64,000 nucleotides of DNA from JAHEEL01 sp964581295 (GTDB taxonomy: Bacteria > Actinomycetota > Acidimicrobiia > Spongiisociales > UBA5794): NCBI GenBank assembly GCA_964581295.1, contig CAZONX010000001.1, positions 1 to 64,000 on the forward strand, written 5' to 3'. The stretch's first letter is position 1. Each line of letters opens with the position of its first letter. The position numbers were made by a program, and so were the translations under genes. Below are positions 58,468 to 64,000 of the stretch, one piece after another. The notes below the pieces were generated by a model. That model was given only the letters and a program-made list of their open reading frames with translations. It was not told the origin of the DNA and did no database searches.

Positions 58468-60170
58468 CGTCGATCCGGGTTGCAGGCGCGCAGATCGATC
58501 TCACCGTCGGGGATCTCTCCGGCAACGAGGAGAGGATCCTCGAGGCGATGGCGTGGGCGGAGACCGTCGATGCCGACGTGCTGGTGGTTCCCGAGTTGGC
58601 GATCGTCGGGTATCCGCCGGAGGACCTCTTGCTGCGCTGTGGATTCATCGACGAGAACCACCGAGCGCTCGAACGCCTTGCGGCTGCATCGGGACGGTGT
58701 GCCGTGGTGGTGGGCTTTGTTGATTCGTTGGACGAGGGTGTGATCGACGACGACTCCGTGGCGCGGCGCATCGCGAACGCTGCCGGCGTGCTCGCCGACG
58801 GTCGGATCATCGGTGTATATCACAAGGAATTGCTCCCGAACTATGGCGTGTTCGATGAGGCCCGCTACTTCGCTGAGAGCCGCGAACCGACGCGAGTGTG
58901 GGATATCGCAGGCGTCACGGCAGGCATCTCGATCTGTGAGGACATCTGGTCGCCGGAGGGACCGCCGGCGGAACAGGCTGCCGCCGGTGCGACGCTGCTG
59001 CTGAACCTGAATGGATCCCCGTTCCATATCGGGAAGGGAGCGGAGCGGGCGGCCCTCCTGTCCGCAGAGGCGGAGCGGAGCGCTGCGGCCGTCGTGTACG
59101 TCAACTGCGTCGGAGGTCAGGACGAACTGGTCTTCGACGGCGATTCGATGGTGTTCGCTGCCGACGGTTCCCTTGTCTATCGAGCTCCGCAGTTCACCGA
59201 GGAGCTGTTCGTTATTGATGTTCCGGTACCGGCCGGCCGCACGGCGAGCGTCCCACCAGTCCCGGTTTCCCGGCCGGCGGCTGATCGAGTCCCGATACCT
59301 GGATCGATCTCCGTCGAGCGACTCGGAGAAGAGGCTGCGATTTATGAAGCGCTCGTCACCGGATTGCGTGACTACGTCACCAAGAACGGATTCCGGGAGG
59401 TCGTTGTCGGATCATCGGGTGGGATTGACTCGGCGCTCGCGGCCACGATCTCGGTCGACGCGCTCGGACCAGGCGCCGTCCACACGCTGACGATGCCCAC
59501 CCGCTACTCGTCTGAGGGCTCCGTCAACGACTCTCGGCAGCTCGCCGAGAATCTCGGTTGCCGCTTCGATGTGATCGCGATCGAGTCCACGTTCAAGTCA
59601 TTCCTCGAGACACTCGATCCGCTGTTTGCCGGCACCGAATCCGGTGTCGCCGAAGAGAACCTGCAAGCAAGGATTCGCGGGACGATCCTGATGGGTATCT
59701 CCAACAAGTTCGGAGGCATGGTCGTTGCGACCGGGAACAAGTCGGAGATGGCGGTCGGCTACGCGACGCTGTATGGAGACATGGCTGGTGGTTATGCGGT
59801 GCTCAAGGATGTCTACAAGACGCTGGTCTACCGACTTGCCCGTTGGCGCAATCGCGACGGGATTGTGATTCCCGAGGCGATCATCGACAAGGCTCCGTCT
59901 GCGGAGCTGCGGCCCGACCAATTCGACTCAGATTCGCTTCCCCCGTACGCCATCCTCGATGCTGTGCTCGAGGAGTACATCGAGCATGACCGAACGGTCG
60001 ACGAGGTCACCGTCCTCGGCTATGACCGAGACCTGGTGAGCCGGATCGCCCGGATGGTGGACCGCAACGAGTACAAGCGGAGACAGGCCGCACCGGGAGT
60101 GAAGATCACCCGGAAGGGCTTCGGGCGCGACCGTCGCCTTCCGATCACCAACCTGTATCTCAACCGGTAG
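58464..60170 (+). CDS. nadE: glutamine-dependent NAD+ synthetase
   Basis: 568 aa. The N-terminal nitrilase-type glutaminase has the Glu-Lys-Cys triad in PELAIVGYPPEDLL, YHKELLPNYGVFDE and ISICEDIW. The C-terminal ATP-pyrophosphatase synthetase has SSGGIDSAL. It amidates NaAD to NAD+. Coupled to the YbdK gene by ATGA and followed 4 bp later by the AAC(3)-like gene. Slightly shorter than mycobacterial NadE (~680 aa). Confidence 0.95.
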   Translation: MTSIRVAGAQIDLTVGDLSGNEERILEAMAWAETVDADVLVVPELAIVGYPPEDLLLRCGFIDENHRALERLAAASGRCAVVVGFVDSLDEGVIDDDSVARRIANAAGVLADGRIIGVYHKELLPNYGVFDEARYFAESREPTRVWDIAGVTAGISICEDIWSPEGPPAEQAAAGATLLLNLNGSPFHIGKGAERAALLSAEAERSAAAVVYVNCVGGQDELVFDGDSMVFAADGSLVYRAPQFTEELFVIDVPVPAGRTASVPPVPVSRPAADRVPIPGSISVERLGEEAAIYEALVTGLRDYVTKNGFREVVVGSSGGIDSALAATISVDALGPGAVHTLTMPTRYSSEGSVNDSRQLAENLGCRFDVIAIESTFKSFLETLDPLFAGTESGVAEENLQARIRGTILMGISNKFGGMVVATGNKSEMAVGYATLYGDMAGGYAVLKDVYKTLVYRLARWRNRDGIVIPEAIIDKAPSAELRPDQFDSDSLPPYAILDAVLEEYIEHDRTVDEVTVLGYDRDLVSRIARMVDRNEYKRRQAAPGVKITRKGFGRDRRLPITNLYLNR

Positions 60171-60174
60171 CGGC

Positions 60175-61026
60175 ATGGACGAAGACCGTCAGGGGAGCAA
60201 GGGGGTCGGCGGCGAGGTCCGCGCCATTGAGGCTGCCGATCGTCCGGCGACGACCCGGAGCCTGGTCGAGGACCTTCGGTCGCTCGGTGTCACCGATGGC
60301 ATGACACTGCTCGTGCACTCGTCGCTTTCCGCCCTCGGCTTCGTCGTAGGTGGGGCTCAGGCTGTCGTGGATGCCCTACTCACCGTGGTCGGGCCTGAGG
60401 GCACGCTCGTGGTCCCGACCCATTCGAGCGGACTCTCCGACCCGTCGCTGTGGCAAAACCCGCCGGTCCCCGAATCTTGGTGGCAGGTGATTCGCGATGA
60501 GACGCCTGCGTTCGACCCGCTCATCACCCCGACCCGGAGCATGGGCGCGATCGTCGAGGTCTTTCGCCAGTATCCGGGCGTGCGGCGCAGCAACCATCCG
60601 CAAGAGTCATTCGCGGCGGTCGGCCCGAACCGTGATGCGGTCGTCGGGGATCACCCGCTTGAGCAATCCCTCGGCGAAGCGTCACCGTTGGCGCGCCTCT
60701 ATGACCTCGATGGCTCCGTCCTCTTGCTGGGCGTCGGCCATCAGAACAACACCAGCCTGCACCTGGCGGAATACCGCGCTGAATACCCGGGCAAGGCCTG
60801 GGTCACGCAGGGTGCGCCGGTAGCCGTCGATGGCGAGCGTCGGTGGCTTGCCTTTGAAGAACTGGATGACGACGACGATGACTTCCCCACCCTCGGGGCA
60901 GCGTTCGCCGCGACCGGCGCCGAGCAATCAGGCCCGGCGGGAGCCGGCGAGGCGCGACTGATGAAGTCGAGAGCACTCGTCGACTTCGCCGTCGATTGGA
61001 TGACCGCACACCGAACAGGCCAGTAG
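60175..61026 (+). CDS. AAC(3)-family N-acetyltransferase
   Basis: 283 aa. DGMTLLVHSSLSALGFVVGGAQAVVDAL opens the antibiotic N-acetyltransferase family; VVPTHSSGLSDPSLW and TRSMGAIVEVFRQYPGVRRSNHP are also conserved, as is LLGVGHQNNTSLHLAEY. Chromosomal members often act on unknown amines; resistance cannot be inferred from sequence. An acidic run (DDDDDD) near 230 is unusual. Third gene of the YbdK-nadE operon. Followed by dispersed repeats. Confidence 0.86.
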   Translation: MDEDRQGSKGVGGEVRAIEAADRPATTRSLVEDLRSLGVTDGMTLLVHSSLSALGFVVGGAQAVVDALLTVVGPEGTLVVPTHSSGLSDPSLWQNPPVPESWWQVIRDETPAFDPLITPTRSMGAIVEVFRQYPGVRRSNHPQESFAAVGPNRDAVVGDHPLEQSLGEASPLARLYDLDGSVLLLGVGHQNNTSLHLAEYRAEYPGKAWVTQGAPVAVDGERRWLAFEELDDDDDDFPTLGAAFAATGAEQSGPAGAGEARLMKSRALVDFAVDWMTAHRTGQ

Positions 61027-61087
61027 GCAACGCAGCGGGACAGACCTCAATTGCGTATTGGATCTCCCAGGCCGCCCCATCTGCATC

Positions 61088-61140
61088 CGAGCATCAGCTC
61101 GTCCGCGTCTCCCCCACTTGGTGGTGGAGGCGAGAGCTCG
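61088..61140. repeat. CGAGCATCAGCTCG hairpin unit with CTCCCCCAC arm
   Basis: The 14-bp unit (61088-61101) followed by cgcgtctcccccac recurs here as at 2828-2945, again next to a copy of the ~115-bp element. Together with copy 3 it occupies the 279-bp gap after the AAC(3) gene. Confidence 0.65.
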
Positions 61141-61177
61141 CGGATAGTGCGGCCTTGGGATTGGTGTGTGTGTCTTC

Positions 61178-61293
61178 GCCTCCCTCGCACGGAGTGTGGG
61201 GGAGGCGCGAGCACCGGCCGAAGGCCGGAGCGGAGCGGAGGGGGCGGACTGGGAGCCTGAACCGCGCAGATGAAATCGAGCGCGGTGCCCTCA
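61178..61293 (+). repeat. dispersed ~115-bp intergenic element, copy 3
   Basis: The core GAGGCGCGAGCACCGGC lies at 61202-61218, with the same downstream G-rich run and accgcgc end as copies 1 and 2. It lies just past the 3' end of the minus-strand PNPOx-like gene. Confidence 0.75.
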
Positions 61294-61305
61294 CTGTGTG
61301 GGGCT

Positions 61306-61806
61306 TCAGGTCCGGGCTGACCGGGTCATGGTTCCGAGGCGGACTGGGATCGCTCTTCCGAAAGTCAGATCACGAACGTGATCCAAGTTCCCCCACAATG
61401 CGGCGTGGCCGTTGAGTCGGCGGACCATCCGTACCCGGCGGAGCCAGCGCGCTTGCTCTTCGGCGGTGGCCGGTCGGCGAGGTCCGGCGGTGCCGCTGAG
61501 ACGGAGCGCCGGCGGTGCCGCGAAACGCCCTCGCGCGAGCGACTTCAGCCAGAATCGCTTGCCGGTGTCGACTGCCATCACACAGACCCGCGGGTCGCGG
61601 TCGAGGTTGCGCGAGAGTCTTGACGTGAGGATGTCGAAGAACAGTCCGCGACCGGGCTCGGTGAGCATGACCGAGCCGATCGGTGTCACGTGCGGATCGC
61701 CGCTTTCGCTCACGGTTGCAATCGAGTAGTGATACGAGGAACGGAATGCCCGGCGGAATACCGACTGCGCGATCGGCCAATCGATGCTGCGAGTGGGTTC
61801 AGGCAT
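61306..61806 (-). CDS. pyridoxamine 5'-phosphate oxidase-like split-barrel protein
   Basis: 166 aa. SYHYSIATVSESGDPHVTPIGSVML and FFDILTSRLSRNLDRDPRVCVMAVD fit the PNPOx-like FMN/F420 split-barrel. Start ATG 61806 with GAAAGG upstream. It follows the TetR gene by 11 bp, so it is probably the regulated gene. Substrate unknown; flavin or F420 binding is inferred from the family. Confidence 0.8.
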   Translation of the reverse strand: MPEPTRSIDWPIAQSVFRRAFRSSYHYSIATVSESGDPHVTPIGSVMLTEPGRGLFFDILTSRLSRNLDRDPRVCVMAVDTGKRFWLKSLARGRFAAPPALRLSGTAGPRRPATAEEQARWLRRVRMVRRLNGHAALWGNLDHVRDLTFGRAIPVRLGTMTRSART

Positions 61807-61817
61807 ACATCGGCCTT

Positions 61818-62417
61818 TCAGTTGTCCCTGACGAAGGGTTGGAGTGTGCGGGTCACCGTCTCCACGATCAGATCCTCGGCAATTGCCGGCGGCGGCTCGC
61901 CCGTCATCAGCGCTGGTCGCACAGCGGCATAGGGAATATCGACGACGGCGAAGCGAACACGGTGCATGTCGTCCCGCGTGGCCGCACCGAGCGCAGCTCC
62001 GAGACTGCCGATGCCTCGTTCGAGGCGATCCCGCAGTTCGATGTTCTCTTCTCGGAGTGCATCGGGCCAGCCTTGTCGGAGGAGATCCCGGCTCCGGAAT
62101 AGCAGCAGCACGCAGGCATCGTCGAGGTTCTCGCGACTCCAGCGGGCGACATGGCCAGCTGCCCCGAGGGCAGCGGCGAGAGGATCGTCCCGGCCGAGTT
62201 CTGACAGGTAGCCACTCTGGAATCGGCGGAGTGCTCGAATCCACATCGTGGCGGCAAGGATGTCGCGCCCGGCGAACCGGTGGTAGATGGAGCCGCTCGG
62301 TGCAGCGAGGGCTTCGGCGACGGCCGTCATCGTCAAGGATCCCGGACCCTGATTGATCACGAGATCCCTCGCTTGATCCAGGATGTCTTCAGCGTCGTAC
62401 CGTGCCGGTCGTGGCAT
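61818..62417 (-). CDS. TetR-family regulator
   Basis: 199 aa. N-terminal TetR HTH: RYDAEDILDQARDLVI...SLTMTAVAEALAAPSGSIYHRFAGRD (landmarks), then an all-helical ligand domain. It lies immediately upstream of the PNPOx-like gene and divergent from the class IV aminotransferase gene. ATG 62417 is set by the conserved PRPARYDAED start. Ligand unknown. Confidence 0.88.
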   Translation of the reverse strand: MPRPARYDAEDILDQARDLVINQGPGSLTMTAVAEALAAPSGSIYHRFAGRDILAATMWIRALRRFQSGYLSELGRDDPLAAALGAAGHVARWSRENLDDACVLLLFRSRDLLRQGWPDALREENIELRDRLERGIGSLGAALGAATRDDMHRVRFAVVDIPYAAVRPALMTGEPPPAIAEDLIVETVTRTLQPFVRDN

Positions 62418-62496
62418 GAAAGCGAGAGTAGTCTCTAAAACGTTCCGTCGCACCCGATCGCATTCCCGACCGGTTCCCGGCCACCGGCATCCGATC

Positions 62497-62502
62497 TACC
62501 CT
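62497..62502 (+). promoter_or_regulatory. candidate -10 TACCCT, leaderless arrangement
   Basis: TACCCT ends 6 bp before the ATG at 62509, so the mRNA would start at the start codon. No Shine-Dalgarno is present. Confidence 0.45.
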
Positions 62503-62508
62503 GTGGGC

Positions 62509-63345
62509 ATGGCTGTTCTTGGGTCTGTGTTGATCGATGGTCGTTCGGTTTCGGCAGAGGATGCTGCGATCTCTGTGTTCGACATCGGGTTCCAGCGTGG
62601 ATACGGGTGCTTCGAGGCGATGCGTGCCTATGAGGGAGCGATCTTTCGGCTCGAAGCCCACCTGGCCCGCCTTGAGATGAGCGCTACGAAGCTGCGCCTG
62701 CCGGTACCCGATCGCGGCGCCATCGCAGACTGGTGCCGCAGCGTGGCTCGAACCGCAGGCGACTCGGTCGTTCGCGTCTTCATCTCCGGTGGCACCGATC
62801 CGAAGAACCCCGGAACGAACTCCCACATCGTGGTGTTTGCCGAGTCCGTTCACCCGGCTCCGACGGCCATGGAACTCCAGGCCAGAGTCGCTCCGTGGCA
62901 CAGTGACGGAGATTGGTTTGAACTCACCGGGGCCAAGGCGCTCTCGTACGGGTTCAATCTCGCGGTGTCGGTCGCCGCGCAACACGATGGGTTCGACGAT
63001 GCCCTGCTCCTCGGTCGAGGCGGTCATGTGCTCGAGGGCCCCACATTCTCGATCGCATGGATAACTGAGGGCACGTTGCACACCCCCGGGCTCGACCTCG
63101 GGATTCTCGAGTCGATCACGCGTACGACCGTGATCGAGGTCGCCGAACGCATCGGCATGACGGTGGTCCAGGGCGTCTACGGGATCGACTCCGTGATGGC
63201 TGCCGATGAGGTGGTCGCCATGTCGACGGTCCGCCAGGTCCTTGCGGTCATTCGCATCGACGAGCAGACGTTCCTCCCGGGCGACGGAACCGTCGCACTC
63301 CAGGTGGGCTTCGCAGCGCTCGTCGAAGGGGAGTTGGGCGCATGA
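62509..63345 (+). CDS. class IV aminotransferase (BCAT / aminodeoxychorismate lyase family)
   Basis: 278 aa, fold type IV PLP enzyme. ISVFDIGFQRGYGCFEAMRAYEG and FRLEAHLARLEMSATKL are family openers; the Schiff-base Lys is in GAKALSYGFNLA; the C-terminal DSVMAADEVVAMSTVRQVLAV block is typical. It could act as a branched-chain aminotransferase, D-amino-acid aminotransferase or 4-amino-4-deoxychorismate lyase; sequence by eye does not decide. Coupled by ATGA to the next, unknown gene. Confidence 0.86.
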   Translation: MAVLGSVLIDGRSVSAEDAAISVFDIGFQRGYGCFEAMRAYEGAIFRLEAHLARLEMSATKLRLPVPDRGAIADWCRSVARTAGDSVVRVFISGGTDPKNPGTNSHIVVFAESVHPAPTAMELQARVAPWHSDGDWFELTGAKALSYGFNLAVSVAAQHDGFDDALLLGRGGHVLEGPTFSIAWITEGTLHTPGLDLGILESITRTTVIEVAERIGMTVVQGVYGIDSVMAADEVVAMSTVRQVLAVIRIDEQTFLPGDGTVALQVGFAALVEGELGA

Positions 63346-63710
63346 GCCTGTCCTTCGCATTTGCCATTGACGATCTCTACGAGGATGTGGTGATGAACCC
63401 CGAACGGTGGGGCGACGACGCCTACGCCGAATGGCTCGAGGGCGTCGCCGTCGACGCCGCATCGTTCGATCGGGCAACCGCCCGGTCGCTCCGACGGGCC
63501 GTACGGATCGCCGGGAAGCTCCAACGATTCTGGTTATCGCCGGACGCAGACCGATATCGATCCGAGACCTCATGGGAAGCTCGCGTCGACCTCGCCGTTG
63601 GCATACCTGCCTGGCGGCCTGGTCTCGAGATCGCGGAAGCGGGCTTCGCTGAATCGCCTTCACAGGAAGGGTTCGACGAGCTTCGGCGCCGATTCCGGAT
63701 CGTCAACGGC
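63342..63710 (+). CDS. uncharacterised protein, truncated by assembly gap
   Basis: 123 visible codons ending at the N block. Acidic, soluble, no recognised domain or signal peptide. ATG overlaps the aminotransferase stop (ATGA), so they are one operon. Its C-terminus is unknown, as is the distance to the mgtE-like gene beyond the gap. Confidence 0.6.
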
Positions 63711-63810
63711 NNNNNNNNNNNNNNNNNNNNNNNNNNNNNNNNNNNNNNNNNNNNNNNNNNNNNNNNNNNNNNNNNNNNNNNNNNNNNNNNNNNNNNNNNN
63801 NNNNNNNNNN
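63711..63810. other. assembly gap of 100 Ns
   Basis: The flanks share no duplicate, so this may be a genuine gap of unknown length. The sequence beyond it begins precisely at the stop codon of a minus-strand gene. Confidence 0.8.
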
Positions 63811-64000
63811 CTACAGCAAGAGCGATGCGGTGATCAGGAAGCCGCCGAAGCTGACCAGGTCCGTGGTCATCGTCAAGAAGATGTTGGAGGCAAGTGCGGG
63901 ATCCTGCCCCATGCGTCTCAGCACGATCGGGATTCCCGATCCGACGAGCCCCCCTACGGTGATCGAGACGATCACCGACACGAACAGGATGACCGCGATC
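63811..64000 (-). CDS. magnesium transporter MgtE, C-terminal end (partial)
   Basis: 63 codons read from the right edge to a TAG at 63811-63813. VGSGIPIVLRRMGQDPALASNI, then a final membrane helix ending LITASLLL, is the well-conserved MgtE C-terminus (TM4-TM5). MgtE is a Mg2+ channel gated by N-terminal CBS domains, which lie outside this window. The gene is too short here for full assignment. Confidence 0.8.
   Translation of the reverse strand, partial: IAVILFVSVIVSITVGGLVGSGIPIVLRRMGQDPALASNIFLTMTTDLVSFGGFLITASLLL

Noticed and set aside
60175..61026. AAC(3)-like gene as aminoglycoside resistance
   Set aside because: It lies in a housekeeping operon with nadE. The family is broad and resistance cannot be deduced from sequence.

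Overview
The window is high-GC bacterial DNA, almost fully coding, with ATGA/GTGA gene overlaps throughout. Gene content points to an actinobacterium: a three-domain SerA, an XRE regulator followed by an HBHA-like lysine/alanine-tailed protein, a DivIVA-type coiled coil, an epimerase/acyltransferase pair, an F420-type (DUF385) oxidoreductase, and secreted proteins with long Thr-rich linkers. The linkers and several archaeal-looking enzymes make me favour an Acidimicrobiia-like lineage, but that is inference. Four 100-N blocks show this is a draft scaffold. Two of them are flanked by exact 55-bp duplications, so the contigs really overlap there and the genes are intact.

Layout. 1-4.4 kb: dispersed hairpin repeats, a PAP2-like/kinase-like/flippase-like fusion and an MFS transporter. 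4.4-10.5 kb: minus-strand run purA-purB, a D-malate/tartrate-type dehydrogenase, and an archaeal-type GAPDH-PGK pair closed by a strong terminator. 10.6-15.4 kb: YjbQ, an orphan amino-acid ABC ATPase, and the complete serine pathway (serC facing serB-serA). 15.5-21 kb: a P-type Ca2+-like ATPase, an M20 amidohydrolase, an AhpD-like protein and Lgt. 21-26.4 kb: a MoeA-PBP fusion, a second MoeA and a tungsten-type aldehyde:ferredoxin oxidoreductase. 26.4-29 kb: MscL, then PadR / HAAS-NfeD / SPFH. 29-36.4 kb: a secreted lipoprotein, an alpha-oxoamine-synthase-family enzyme next to a multi-spanning histidine kinase, ClpB, and an ICMT-like protein. 36.4-43.9 kb: small conserved proteins, an HdeD-like protein, an Na+/H+ antiporter, an ABHD18-like hydrolase, a FlK-like thioesterase, a ParA, a DUF385 protein and a CapA lipoprotein. 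43.9-54 kb: PPDK, DUF4388, DUF2752, DUF4190, DivIVA-like, HTH, MocA-like and DUF4332 proteins, HBHA-like plus XRE, an acyltransferase and an epimerase. 54-64 kb: DAHP synthase and TyrA, an M20 peptidase, YbdK-NadE-AAC(3), TetR plus a PNPOx-like protein, a class IV aminotransferase, and the end of MgtE at the right edge.

Two themes join these genes. One is central metabolism with archaeal-style parts (type II GAPDH, archaeal-type PGK, PPDK, AOR with two MoeA proteins) feeding serine and aromatic amino-acid synthesis. The other is a set of intergenic inverted-repeat elements. Four are built from a 7-bp unit (AAGTAGC and its complement) at 24.3, 42.6, 46.7 and 53.9 kb. A related heptad hairpin lies at 19.65 kb, and an unrelated ~115-bp element occurs at 0.1, 2.7 and 61.2 kb. 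They sit between genes, and in two cases they supply the neighbouring gene's stop codon. I found no CRISPR array, rRNA or tRNA, and no gene-free stretch longer than 300 bases.
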